The translations under genes were made by a program, and so were the position numbers. A stretch of DNA of 64,000 nucleotides from Schistosoma haematobium (lineage: Eukaryota; Platyhelminthes; Trematoda; Strigeidida; Schistosomatidae). Under the pieces are notes generated by a model. It was not told where the DNA came from, ran no database searches, and was given only the letters and a program-made list of their open reading frames with translations. The DNA is taken from assembly GCF_000699445.3 (NCBI RefSeq), contig NC_067202.1, positions 7,435,458 to 7,499,457 on the forward strand. The letters run 5' to 3'. This document shows, piece by piece, positions 34,600 through 45,473 of the stretch (positions are counted from its first letter, which is position 1; each line of letters opens with the position of its first letter).

Positions 34600-34792
34600 G
34601 TCGACAGGAAACCCTGGACCCGGGTTTCGTGCTACTTGGCACTCGTCAGCAAGTTGTACCTGTAATCTTGAGAGAACTGGTGCTCTTTGGCGGATTCGAT
34701 CCCGTGTCACCTAGGTTCACAGTCAGAGACGTTACCACTGTGTTATCCGGGCCGCGACTGACCTCCTGTAGGACTGAGATGTAATCACAATT
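34600..34792 (-). repeat. HH3 hammerhead SINE
   Basis: On the minus strand: a 5' part ('ctcagtcctacaggagg'), tRNA-like block with A-box-like 'cacagtggtaacgtctc' and B-box-like 'gggatcgaatccg', then the hammerhead. It differs from HH1 and HH2 in helix II loop (caagta) and helix III (acccgggt). A second, decayed copy starts the window. Confidence 0.8.
34611..34656 (-). ncRNA. Hammerhead ribozyme, all core bases and three helices present
   Basis: CTGACGA (34649-34643), helix II gtgc/gcac closing a caagta loop, GAAAC, helix III accc/gggt and cleavage GTC (34619-34617). Helix I pairs aacttg with cagggt (four pairs including one wobble, then one mismatch). Helix III has no loop nucleotides, so folding in cis would need to open one or two pairs, or two RNAs would pair, as proposed for schistosome Sm-alpha ribozymes. 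It is the best candidate for cleavage in the window. Confidence 0.8.
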
Positions 34793-34896
34793 GATTGATC
34801 ACTGGGTGGTGATCAATGTCATATATCAATAGCATTTGATCAGCACTAACTAAGGACTTCACACACATGACATTGATCGCCACCCAGTGATTAATC
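34793..34896. repeat. 30-bp inverted repeat
   Basis: Arms 34793-34822 and 34867-34896 are complementary with two mismatches, spacer 44 bp. It lies at the 5' side of the HH3 SINE and shares sequence with 318-345, so it is probably part of that SINE family or a small element linked to it. Confidence 0.7.
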
Positions 34897-34918
34897 ATGA
34901 TACTTATTTTTAAAATGA

Positions 34919-35190
34919 TATAGTGTAATGAAGAAGAATACAATTGGGGACACTCGAATGTATTTGAACACAAACTTACAGAATCTCTTAGTAAAATCTG
35001 AGAATCATACAGTCAATACTTCGTTTGCAAAATGTCAATCAATCATCTCAGCCTTCAATGTTCCTGCATTTCAATACCAATTGCTTTCTGCTCCCGTTCT
35101 TTCCTTCTCGATCTTCTTGAACTTCTGATGACAGACATTTTATCCTTGACTAGCGTTATGTACTACTTAAGTAGCACACATCACAGTAGT
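34919..35190 (-). repeat. S300 repeat
   Basis: Runs from 'agtgtaatgaagaagaatac' to the hairpin remnant 'tactacttaagtagcacac', where the loop has been lost. Confidence 0.6.
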
Positions 35191-35430
35191 TTAGACAAAT
35201 GAAGTAATATCACAAAAAATGGTTTATGAATATAAAACTACATAGTTAATAAATTTAGCCACTTAGATCACTTGTCTGCATCAAAACATACAAACAAACG
35301 GAAGAAAATTATAATTAATTGCAAAGTGTTAAAACATTATCTTCCATACTTATCTAAATAGTTTAATTTACGATCTCATATTTACAGATCAAGTAAACTG
35401 ATTTTATGATGAGCAAGACAACAAGAATAG

Positions 35431-35813
35431 TGTTGGGGTGATACAGAAAATTCTTCGGAAAAAGCCAAAAAATGCTCTGAAAACGCTGAGAAACATCTTA
35501 ACCAATCAGCATTTAATAGACGTTTTCCTAGAAACATCTAGGAAGTGAAACGTCATATGTCGCGTTTCTGATTGGATGTTTATCTACACTGTTACTATGT
35601 TTAGTAACGTTCCAGGATTTTCTGAAAACTAAAAGCTACCTAAAAGGCTATAAACACCCGAGATTTTGTGTACATAAACGAAACTTGGAGTAAAGCGTTT
35701 CTTCCATATACCGTGTCTTTTCTCTGGCGTTCAGGTTGCTGCTTAGATCTAGCCTAGAGGTTACTACAAGAGCTTAAAAAACCGAATCTAGCGTTCAATT
35801 GAAAGATCTATCA
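35431..35813 (+). mobile_element. Solo LTR-G, TG...CA ends, 5-bp TSD
   Basis: 383 bp from TGTTGGGG to ..CTATCA, flanked by aatag at 35426-35430 and 35814-35818. 'ggctataaacaccc' at about 35650 is a good TATA candidate, followed by the conserved 'cttggagtaaagcg' and 'gttcaggttgctgc' also found at 29.5 kb. No internal region. Confidence 0.87.
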
Positions 35814-35818
35814 AATAG

Positions 35819-36530
35819 ACAATCCCTTACATGATTTCTTCAGTTCCATTCCCGGTGTCCACTTTCAACTGCCCATAAGTAAATTTTAATTTTCACACTT
35901 TATTCTTAATATCAAATTAATAAACTGGAAAACAAGCAGACTATTGAATATACTTGCATATTGGCAAATGATAAATATTGAGGTGCCTCATTCAAAGCAT
36001 TTGCCTGTACAAATCTTTCGGTCAGTTAGTTGTATTACCATTATTGTTGTTGCCTATAAGTTTATAAACCACAGTTAAACTAAATTTCTATTCACATACA
36101 TATGGAACTAATTTAGGTAATTTGTGGTAGTCGTCATGATTGGACTTCAGTTTGGATACCAGTGAAAATCTGAGAACAATATGGATGTACCCAGCAGTGT
36201 GCATCCACGACCTTGCTTTGATTAATTAACTTTAGACAAACAAGAATTGAAGCACGTCAATGATAGTACTAACTGAAGTTTAAATCTAATACAGATCAAC
36301 TGAAGTTAGAAATCTCAAATGTTACAATTCAACCCACTAGTCTGACGTCATCAATGTGTTCTTTGTCAAGTTCATGCGTGTTCATTACTGAGTATCACAA
36401 CACTGTTACATATCAGTCCATGATTTAGACTGACTTTATTGACATCAAAAATCACCTATCATAGTTGCATCTAAACAACATAACTATTAACTAAACAACA
36501 TCAATCGTTAATGATTATGTAAAGAACTCT
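35819..36530. other. Unassigned interval with SINE-like traces
   Basis: 36130-36230 and 36290-36420 show weak HH1-like order on opposite strands ('gcagtgtgcatccacgac', 'gaagttagaaatctc'), too decayed to annotate firmly. Confidence 0.35.
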
Positions 36531-36538
36531 GTAACATA

Positions 36539-36995
36539 CTATAGTTACGGTTCCTATGCCAAGCCCACATGGTTATTCTAGCTTCTGGACAAACCAGTTT
36601 ATCCATTCTTCTCAATCCATGTTTTTGACCTGTCACTTATTCACTCATTAACCCTGATCGGTTTTTATATGATCGTATGTGCGTTAATCACTTACCCTAT
36701 TCATCATGTGTCGGTAACTTCTTTTTGTTTGACAATAAAAATTGATTCACGCTTGATTAAATTGAGTTGGCTCACACTCCTACTCCACCAATCATCATTC
36801 CTCTTTGCTTTCTTTGTTTCGTTTCTTTGATTGTCTTCCTGGAATGACGTTTGTGTGAAATAAACGTATTCGAAATCTATTCTCGTATTTAGCTTATTTA
36901 ATTCCGTTATTCACTAACGCTATTTAAGTCGATAATTATATGCGAGAATTGGGGACATGTATGTTTCAATAATAAGCAGCAAACTGGAGTCAGAT
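36539..36995 (+). repeat. LTR-D copy, diverged
   Basis: Order kept: 'tagttacggttcctatgcc', 'ccattcttctcaatccatg', 'gtattcgaaatctattctcg', 'cgagaattggggacatgta', 'ctggagtcagata'. The far end is missing. Confidence 0.6.
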
Positions 36996-37075
36996 AATAG
37001 GAACACAAATATAACCTTATATGATTACCTAATAATCTAATAACAGTGTCAAACATATCACACTATGTAAGTATT

Positions 37076-37280
37076 TGATTATTGATTTTATATTCCAGTC
37101 AGTTAGCTACAAAGTAGGACCAGGCACATATATGCATTGGTCCAAGTTGCCATACCTCATTAGCACAGCAAGACGAACACCGAATTCATAGAAGCAGTTT
37201 ACTCAATAGTGTAAAATATAAAAGAAAGATTTTATGTAAGGATATAGTACAGTAAGGAAAAATTAATTCGTAAGAAAAAA
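37076..37280 (-). repeat. LINE-F 3' UTR fragment
   Basis: The minus strand ends with 'cctactttgtagctaactg' and is preceded by the family 3' UTR ('tgtactatatccttac'). It breaks off at a poly-A-like run near 37280. Confidence 0.65.
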
Positions 37281-37302
37281 ACTTTAAATTTATTGTCCAA
37301 GA

Positions 37303-37585
37303 TGCTGTAGTGGATGAGAACACAAGTGGGGACAGTCGAATGTATTTCGACACCAAATTACAGAATGTCTTAGTAAAATCTGAGAACCATACAGTAAATA
37401 ATTCATTTGCAAACTGTCAATCAATCGTCTCAAACGTCATTCTTCTTTCATTTCCACACCAATCATTGTCTGTTCTCGTTCACCTTTCTCTGATCTTCTT
37501 AACCTTCTGCCTTCAGGCATTTCACTTTTGATTGATGATACATACTACTTATATCTATCGACATCAATAGTACACACTTCAATGT
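37303..37585 (-). repeat. S300 repeat, well preserved
   Basis: Runs 'tgtagtggatgagaacaca' to 'tactacttatatctatcgac' plus 'cacttcaatg'. Near full length. Confidence 0.65.
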
Positions 37586-37884
37586 AAGTAAACTAACAAC
37601 ATTGAAAACACTTGGATTTGTTTCACATAAAATAAATCTATTCAAATTTTCTTTATTGCCATTATGTTGATCTAATTTAATTTGTGATGTTTTGAAGTTA
37701 TTTTATTTGTAGAGTCGATATTTAGAATTATGACGAAAATGATACGTCTATTAACCTTTAAACGTTCTTTCATAGTGAATCAGTCTTTCTAGAACTAAAG
37801 TGTTAAAGATCTAGTGACTAAACAAATATTTAAACTGAGATAATGCATAAATGGCTTAAAAGTAGGTGTATGTAGACAACTCTG

Positions 37885-38700
37885 ACTTTAATGTTTCTAG
37901 ACAGTTGTTTTTAAGTCCCAGATGTTATTTACATGTAGGAATGTTGCCTCTGCTTTGCTAGTCCTTGCATTTATATCTGTATCAGATCCTCCTTGTTCAT
38001 CGATGATGATGACTAGGTACATAAAACTTTTTACCTCTTCCAAGTGTAATTGGATTGGTGCTTTATGTGTTTCATTTCAGGATCTTACCCTTTCCCTTGT
38101 AAACGTTGAGGCCTACTGCTACAGAGGGTGCTGCTAAACTCGCTGTTTTGTCCTGCATTGGTTAGTGTGTTTGGGATAGAAGAGTTAGGTCATCTGCAAA
38201 ATCCAAATCGCCTAGCTGCAACCAACGTGTTCACTGCATTCCATGCTTCCTCTGAGACGTGAAGGTTTTTATAAACCAGTCGACCACCAGAAGAAAGAGC
38301 AACGGCATAGGTAAGCAGTCTGTCCGACACTGGTCTTAACTTGGAATGTATCTGTGAGCTGTCATTCATGCAAGATGTTGTAATGTAGCCCACCATCTAG
38401 ACAGTTCTATTTTATAGAACTGAAACATCCAGAATAAAAACAACCATCTTCAAAAAAGTACGGCAGTCTACTGTGATAAAGAACAAACAGGTTTCCAGCC
38501 GAAAAGAAATTTTGGAAATCGTCAGAAAACGTCACAAAGCAATTCTGAACTTGTAATCCTCAAAACAAAAGGAAAAGAGAAAGACCAAAGAACGCATTTG
38601 CTTGGGGATACGAAGCAGATATCAAATCACTTTCACTTGGTAACAGTGAGGATGAGCTCAGGATAGAGTAGGTTAGAGATTCCTAGTCAACAGCGTAAGA
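37885..38700. pseudogene. SR2-type LINE fragment with internal inversion
   Basis: 38400-37885 read on the minus strand covers the RT part corresponding to about residues 680-862 of the 18-21 kb element. 38403-38700 read on the plus strand continues from about residue 868 to near the tail ('cagcgtaag'). The 5' piece is thus inverted in front of the 3' piece, as in twin-primed LINE insertions. Both parts are full of stops. Confidence 0.65.
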
Positions 38701-39094
38701 AGAAAAATAAGTATATCGAGCTAAGCCATATATATCACAGGATATCATGGGATAATTTGATAAATAAGCTATATGTTAAGTCGACTTGTTGTGATAATCC
38801 GGTAAATTATTTAGCTAACTATGATCACCTCTTATAATCTGGCCACAAACAAATTTAACGTGCACTTTTAAACGTTTGACTAGCTGCTGGTACAACGCTA
38901 GGCTTTATTAAAATCACTTTTTCCGTCTCAAAAATGTACTCTTCATTTGAACACTACCAACACTTTAATGATATTAATAAACTATCATAATGTAGTACAA
39001 TTTGGTGTATTATATCATGTTTCATTGGAAAGATATCAATTATGCATGGATACATACAAGATGCACTTTCAAAACTATAACTCAATTTTCACTT

Positions 39095-39310
39095 GGTGTT
39101 GATTACTTGTATCTTCCCACTGTTATTTAGAACTATAATTCATTAGTCTCTTATTGACATATGTGTATCCTATGCGGACTGCCTCGATAGTACCTGAAGT
39201 CACAAGCTTTATAAACAAAGATAGATATTGGCTAGTAGTGGCATCCAGTTTCATGCGCGTTTCATCCTATTTGAGACTCGTCAGCTGGATATACTTCATT
39301 TATTTATAAA
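39095..39310 (-). repeat. Sm-alpha-type (HH2) SINE with tRNA-like block deleted
   Basis: The 5' block ('cgcataggatacacatatg') leads directly, through 'ctagccaatatc', to the hammerhead at 39243-39291. The strand order is that of the other HH2 copies, but the part 5' of the ribozyme is cut at about 39300. Confidence 0.65.
39243..39291 (-). ncRNA. Hammerhead motif with dead cleavage triplet
   Basis: CTGACGA, helix II and GAAAC are intact, and helix I atccag/ctggat pairs perfectly. The cleavage triplet is ATG instead of GTC, and G at the cleavage position blocks hammerhead chemistry. It carries the AAA insertion between the triplet and helix I. Confidence 0.7.
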
Positions 39311-39404
39311 GAAAACTGATGAGAATAATGAATTATTCAAAGTAATGATAAGGGGTTAAATTTACTTTTATCATGCAATTCAATATTTATTTATGACATT
39401 AGAA

Positions 39405-39450
39405 CAAATGAGAGGGAGAGAGAGAGTGAACAAGTGAGTGAGAGTATGTC
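39405..39450 (+). repeat. (GA)n/(GTGA)n low-complexity run
   Basis: 'gagagggagagagagagtg' followed by 'gtgagtgagag'. Confidence 0.75.
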
Positions 39451-39957
39451 TATGTGTAAAAAGAAAAGAAAAAAAACAACTAACAGTTGATTTAAGTAAC
39501 TTTCAATATTCATCAACTACAATTCATGTTTACTTTCAAAAAACTAAACAGTTTTTCTCACAGTAACAACAACAAAAAGCAAAGCAAACAAACAAACCAA
39601 TAATAGTTAATATTCATTGGATAACAATGGTGTTGTTAAGCTAAATTACCATATTGGACCTTCTATTGCATTACTTTATTGAAATATGGTTTAAAATGTA
39701 TAGATTAGTTATTAAATGATCATAAGTTTATATCGTGACTGATAAAGATTAATTCAACATAGGGATGGAATGTAATTGAAATTTGATCATTTCACTAATA
39801 TATCTCCTTGATTTTGTTCATTCTAAGTGTGCATGTGTGTGTGTGTGAAGTTGCTATGACTAGTTTTGTTATTTGTATACAAGAAATTTTATTATAATTT
39901 CGGTTTTTAACACACAGTGGTAACTAGTAATCCATTATATAATAAATTATATTGCAG

Positions 39958-40508
39958 GGCATTACTTGCTTACTTACACCTGTTATCCCAAATGGCAGCC
40001 AACCAGCATTCTCCAACCCACTCTATGCTAGGCCTTCCTTTATAGTTCTATCCAATTTATGTTCATTCTTCTCATATCTGTCTCCGTTTCTCAACGTAAT
40101 GCGTTCCTTGGTTTTCCTCTCCTGCTTTCACCTTGAGGATTCTATATGAGGGATTGCCTTGTGACGCAGTTCAGTGCTTACCTCAATATGTGTCCTATAC
40201 ACTTCCAGAGCTTCTTCCCGATTTCTTCCTCAGCTGGGATATGGTTTGTTCTCCCCCATAGTAGGTTGTTGTTGATAGTGTCTGGCCAACGGATCCGAAG
40301 TATTTTGTGTAGACAACTGTTAATAAACACCTGTATTTTCTGGATGATGGCTTTCGTAGTTCTCCAAGATTCCGTTCCATACAGTAGAACTGTCTTGACA
40401 TTTGTATTGAACATTGTGACTTTGATGTTGGTTGACAGACAGTTGTTTTGAGCTTTAGATGTTCTGCAGTTGTATATATACTGCTCTTGCTTTACCGATC
40501 AGCGCCTT
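39958..40508 (-). pseudogene. SR2-type LINE, 5'-truncated 3' end
   Basis: About 550 bp at the element's 3' end. The frame is open over 40414-40178 ('[20 protein letters not shown]'), which shows what the 18-kb copy lost at its frameshift. The 3' tail is 'gtaagcaagtaatg'. Flanks attgcagg (39951-39958) and attacagg (40509-40516) may be a decayed TSD. Confidence 0.85.
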
Positions 40509-40516
40509 ATTACAGG

Positions 40517-40990
40517 TTAAAAATTCTTAAAAATATATAGAAGTTTATCTGTATAGTCTTCAAATCGTAAAATATCAAGACTACATTTCGTCAACTTTCT
40601 TACCATTCATTACTTAACTCTGTAAGGGAGTCAAGAAAACGTTGTCCATGAACATAAACATAAAATAATGTTTACTTTAAAATGATGCTTATGAAGTTCT
40701 TCAATCGACTGACAGGAATATTTCAATAGTAAAACGTCTTATTTAATATTTTAGATAAAATCATCAGAGTCTACTTCAAAGAAAAGTGAACTGTGACAAA
40801 ATATTACTCCAGGAGTTTTTTTACCAGTTCATTTCTGTTTACTCTGTTTGCTACGGATTGTCACTGAAGAGCTTACTATCATGATGTCCTCTTTGATTGG
40901 CGTTAACTGTTTTATAAGGATTCACATCGATCATATTATTAAACTATCGTTTCTTCATAATCTGATAGATTGAGATCTTCTAAAGAACCC
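40517..40990. other. AT-rich spacer
   Basis: Nothing recognised. Confidence 0.4.
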
Positions 40991-40994
40991 AACA

Positions 40995-41075
40995 CCAGTA
41001 CGAAACGTCTATTCAGTGCTTCCAGGTTTTCATTGATCACGTAATTTAAGTCGATTTTTGATATCAATAATTGGG
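40995..41075 (+). repeat. HH1 SINE 3' fragment
   Basis: It begins within the hammerhead ('gtacgaaacgtctattcagtg') and runs to the family tail. 5' truncated. Confidence 0.6.
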
Positions 41076-41339
41076 GATATTGATTAAAAAAAGACGAAAT
41101 AACGAAATAAATCATTATCTACAACAGGTTCTGTTCTAGCCCCCTTGGCTTCCTATTGAAGTCATCAGTTTTAAGCAACTGCAGCATATTCAGGATGAAA
41201 ATCGCTTTCAAACGACAACTTACAAATTATGAATGATCATTATTATGGAAGTTAAAGTAAATCACACTATGCAGACATATAATTATGATTTTGGCGAGTA
41301 TGTAGATGATAATCAAACAATTATTATTATTCATTTTGT

Positions 41340-41660
41340 ATTGTTTGTGTGAATCTTCCCGTTGATGTTTAGGACTATAATTGATTAGTCTCTTACGGGC
41401 AGATGTGCCTCCTGTGCAGATTACCTCGATATTGTCATAAGTCACAAGTATTATAATCAAACATGGATTATGACTAGCAGTGGAACCTAAGACACGTACA
41501 CTTCGTCTTATTTGGGACTTACCAACTGAATTTACCTGCATCCCAGAATTCATTTTCACTCCAGGACTCGAACCAAGTACCATTTGCCCGCAAACGCCAT
41601 CGCTTTATCCATTTATCTACTGAGTCCTGATAGTCATTAGCTTGTGTAAAGGTTACAAAA
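41340..41660 (-). repeat. Sm-alpha-type (HH2) SINE
   Basis: 5' block, tRNA-like block with 'ggttcgagtcctgg' and hammerhead zone at 41480-41530. The core has drifted (CTGANGA box reads TTGGTAA, GAAAC reads GAAGT). It lacks the AAA insertion. Confidence 0.7.
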
Positions 41661-42375
41661 ATATAGGTTCATTTCAAATTATATTTATATACGGTCTGAT
41701 AATTATTGAACAATGTGGAACATTTTAAATTATAAATAAACAAGGAAATGTCTTCTTCATTTTCTACAAACATATTTTCATTTGGTTCAATGATTTTATG
41801 ACACATCAATTAGTTTATAAACACAATACTCATTGTTCAATGGATGTAACATATTACTCTAACACTGTGTAGACAATTCAACGCAAACAGAGCTATCAAG
41901 TAAGCTTCAAGCCATATGATTCACTTAATATTCTTACACTAGTCATAACCATTTGTGTATGTAATTGTTCCTAATGTTCAGATTGATTGGATAATGAAAT
42001 CTCACCCAAAATAAAATCTATTCATTATTTAAGTGAGTTAAAATAGTAAACAATTTTAGACTCAATACATTATCTCATCAATAAAGCTACCTTTAAGTCT
42101 ACTGATCGATATAGTTGATTTGGACGTTCTTGATTTCTGATTAAGACACAATTGACGTTATTATAACAATATCCTAATGAGTAGAAAATTTGTATTACTG
42201 ACGTTTCGTAACATAATTTGAATTACTTCTTCAGAGTAAATTAACGAAATTCAATAGTATCAATGAAATTATGGAGAATATTTGATGTTATTGTTTAGTC
42301 TTTGCATAAACGTAATGAAGGAAACAAGCTTTGTTAGAACACTTTTTGCCCACCATTTTTAAACAATAACTATAG
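41661..42375. other. AT-rich spacer
   Basis: No family or gene recognised. Confidence 0.4.
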
Positions 42376-42377
42376 TT

Positions 42378-42655
42378 TGTAGTGAACGAGAACACGAGTG
42401 GGGACAATCGGATGTAACTGAACACACAAATCACAGAATAACTTAGCAAAATCAGAGAACCATACAGTAAATACTTAATTTGAAAAATGTCAGTCAATCG
42501 TCTCAGACTTCATTATTCCTTCATTTGTACACCAATCATTCTCTGTTCTCGTTCTTTTCGATCATCCTAACCTTCTGCTGTCAGGTATTTCACTTTCGAT
42601 TGGTGATACATTCTACTTATATCTATTGAAATCAGTAGCATGCACCACAATATAA
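42378..42655 (-). repeat. S300 repeat, well preserved
   Basis: Runs 'tgtagtgaacgagaacacg' to 'gcatgcaccacaatat'. Termini show the imperfect inverted match ttgtagtg/ttgtggtg. Confidence 0.65.
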
Positions 42656-42829
42656 TTTTTTTTAATAATTACAGATTACCAACGTTTTATATGATTTCAT
42701 TGATTAAAAAATACCGTCTAAACATTTCTAATGAAAATTTATTAGTCGTTTTGACATAAGACCAGATGGACATTTCTCTGTTTAAATTGCCCTTATATGA
42801 TTGCTTCTATTATCGTTGTGTAAACAATT

Positions 42830-43287
42830 GAGTTCTGCTTTCACTTAGTGTTGTTTACATGCATCTTCTTATTGTTATTTAGGACTGCAATTGATCAGTC
42901 TCTTGTTGGCATATGTACATCCTGTGCTGACTGCCTCGATACTTCTTGAAGTTACAAGCTTTATAAACAAAGATGGATAGTGGTTAGCAATGGAATCCTC
43001 ACAGAATGCATATATGTCAACAAGAGACTGATCAATTTCAGTCCTAAATAACAGTGGTAAGATGAAAGTAAATAAAACCAAGTGAACGTAACTTCACTTC
43101 ATTGCATAAGCAGTCGGCTATCAATACTCGGTAGCCAATTAGATAAAGCGATGGCATTTGAAGCGAACGCCACTAAGTTCGAGTCCCAGTGTGAACATCA
43201 ACTTTGAGATGGAGGTACATCCTGCTGACGAGTTCCAAATAGGACAAAACGCGCGTCAAATTGAACTCAACTGCTAGCCATTATCCA
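42830..43287. repeat. Fold-back Sm-alpha (HH2) SINE, host of Rep-E
   Basis: 42845-42930 (minus 5' block) is complementary to 43003-43085 (plus), for example 'caattgatcagtctcttgtt' against 'aacaagagactgatcaattt'. A plus copy then continues through tRNA-like block and hammerhead to 43287, is interrupted by Rep-E, and ends at 43865-43890 ('ccatttttacttataa'). Confidence 0.75.
43216..43268 (+). ncRNA. Hammerhead motif with one core substitution
   Basis: CTGACGA (43225-43231), helix II, acgcgcgt helix III and GTC (43255-43257) are intact. GAAAC reads AAAAC (G12 to A), which removes a catalytic base. AAA insertion after the cleavage site. Confidence 0.75.
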
Positions 43288-43748
43288 ATGTGATGGTCGG
43301 TATTCAATATAATCCTTAAACTTCGTATACAGTTCGTCTTGATAACCGTCAATAGATAACGCCCCAATAGTATATTAATTATAAGCCGAATACGAAGTGT
43401 TGATTACGTTTATTATGGGACCACAGACAGATATCCAAAATCACAAGTGCGTTAAGCAAGCATGAAAGAGTTGTGCCCAAAAGCAGGCAGGCAATCGAGC
43501 GAGCGAGTGAGTCAGTCAGGGAATACGAGTACGGGTAAGCGAATACTAATAAGCGAGAGAGCAATGAACGTGAATAAAATGGACATACATATGCATAGTG
43601 AAAAGAATGAATCATTGAATCAATTAAGCGACTACTAGTTAAGCTAGCAGAGATAATATATGAGTAGGCAGTAAGCAATGCTCAAGCATACATATTCATA
43701 CATTCGCAACTATAATAAAGATACAATGATATAGATAAGTTGTTGTCG

Positions 43749-43779
<31 letters not shown>

Positions 43780-43866
43780 ACTGATAACTCAGTTCGTTAA
43801 TAAGTTCAGAAAATAACTTAACCGAATTAATGTGAACAAACTCAATTACACATGAATTGCTATACC
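43288..43866 (+). mobile_element. Rep-E, uninterrupted copy inside an Sm-alpha SINE
   Basis: It starts with 'tgtgatggtcggtattc' and ends near 'gaattgctata'. The Sm-alpha sequence breaks before it and resumes after it, with 'cca' on both sides. About 575 bp, no coding sequence. It includes a GCGAGC/GAGTCAGTCAG tract and a (GTT)n run at 43741-43780. Possibly an LTR or other non-autonomous element; termini are not canonical TG...CA, so the class is open. Confidence 0.7.
43741..43780 (+). repeat. (GTT)n microsatellite inside Rep-E
   Basis: About 12 GTT units; contracted in the Rep-E copy at 21.5 kb. Confidence 0.9.
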
Positions 43867-44152
43867 ATTTTTACTTATAATTGAGTTCTGCATTTATGTA
43901 CTTTGATTTACGAAAGTACAAATTAACTTGTTTTAATACATAGATATAATAATCAATGATTTTCTAGTTAAAAACAACTATGTACTTTCATTATACTACA
44001 GCTGACAGTGTCAACATCAGTAGATATACTTGGATATATAGATAATCCTTTTTTTAAAAAAAAGAAAATAATCTTAAATATAAAAGTACACAGATGAATA
44101 ATGCAATAATTTTAGTCTATGGTTATATAATTAAATAAATGAACTGCATACA

Positions 44153-44400
44153 TTGTAATGAATGTAAAGACAATTGAAGATGACCAAATATATCTTAACG
44201 AAATATTACAGAATTACTTCATAAAATATGAAAACAATACGTTCTATACTTCATTTCCAAAATGTTCATCCATTGTTTCACATTTTATTGTTCTTTCGTT
44301 TCTATATCAATCACTCTCTGTACTTGTTCTCTTCTCATCGATTTTCTTAACTTTCTATCTCCTTTTTTATATTGATTTTAGATGTAACTTAGAACTGTCA
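44153..44400 (-). repeat. S300 repeat, diverged
   Basis: 'ttgtaatgaatgtaaagac' start and family body; the hairpin end has decayed. The 91-codon open stretch here lies inside the repeat and is not considered a gene. Confidence 0.55.
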
Positions 44401-44434
44401 AAAAGCAATAGCATACACAATTTGTGTTACTGAG

Positions 44435-45470
44435 GTTTCCACGCCAGACAGTTTGATTACGTGAACTTCATCATCGCCCTGAATAACAATATTCAAGTTT
44501 ATTTCGTATAGAAATGTGCTTCTTATTTATTACACAAGCGTCAAGCTAGTTTTTTCTGACGCCCTAATGTGTTAATGGTTGTCTTTGTAGTCTTTATTTT
44601 GTTTATTCGATCTTGTATTTATTAATGACTGCCATGTTTCATTGTTCTATGACCATATGGTTATGTGTCCATTTTAATATGAATCAAATGATCCCGTTTA
44701 TCTTGATATGTCTATCAATTGGTCATGTATCATAATGTATTACTTCCGAAAATTCAATAGCCTTCATGGAATTCCCTTGATACAAAACTTCGACATTTTT
44801 CAGGTTTGAATCCATATCTAGCGTTGTCTATTTAGTCAACAATGTTGACAGAGGAAAGCTCCATACTTATACGATCTAGTTTAGAGCACCTATCACTGTT
44901 GAAAGTATAAACTAAAGTTGTATCTCATCTCTACTATACATCACTTTCTTATTATTTGATAGATGCCTCAATGAAATACCACTTATATAAATGGGAAATT
45001 TATTTAGAATTCAAGTGTGTTTTTCAATTTTCCGTTTTAATATTTCAATATACAAATCATTTGCTTTTGTTGCTTATATTTTGTCCTAAAGGTTGAGTTA
45101 TATTCCCTTACCACCTCATGACAGTTTAAGAAATTTAACAGTTTTTTTTTAATGAATTCCTAGGTAACAATATACGTAGACCTACTTCTCATTCGTACAC
45201 ACAAATACATATAAATATGTGCATATTTTAACTTCATTAACGTGGTATAATCAGAAGTCCATTAACCAGATTCAAGTTTAAACGTCCTAGAGATCATCTT
45301 TTAACTTTAAAGATGTAAATACGCTTTGCTATTAAGTTTCAATTGGATGATGATTTGACTATAAATAATTCAATATTTTAGATATTATGTTTAAGTGACT
45401 TTGTATTTTGATGTCAATTAGATCGAACGATGAGGCTATCGACAGGCTCATTACTTTTATTAGCTTGTAT
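44435..45470. other. AT-rich interval without recognised feature
   Basis: About 1 kb with no repeat family of this window and no coding signal. Confidence 0.4.
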
Positions 45471-45473
45471 CTG

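Noticed and set aside
34327..34710. 127-codon open frame on the minus strand
   Set aside because: It begins inside the HH3 SINE and runs into AT-rich DNA; the peptide is tRNA-like SINE sequence followed by low-complexity residues.
41227..41583. 118-codon open frame on the minus strand
   Set aside because: It overlaps the Sm-alpha SINE and its flank; no domain.
43741..43780. CRISPR-like or other regular array
   Set aside because: It is a plain (GTT)n microsatellite; no spaced repeats of that kind occur in the window, which is eukaryotic.
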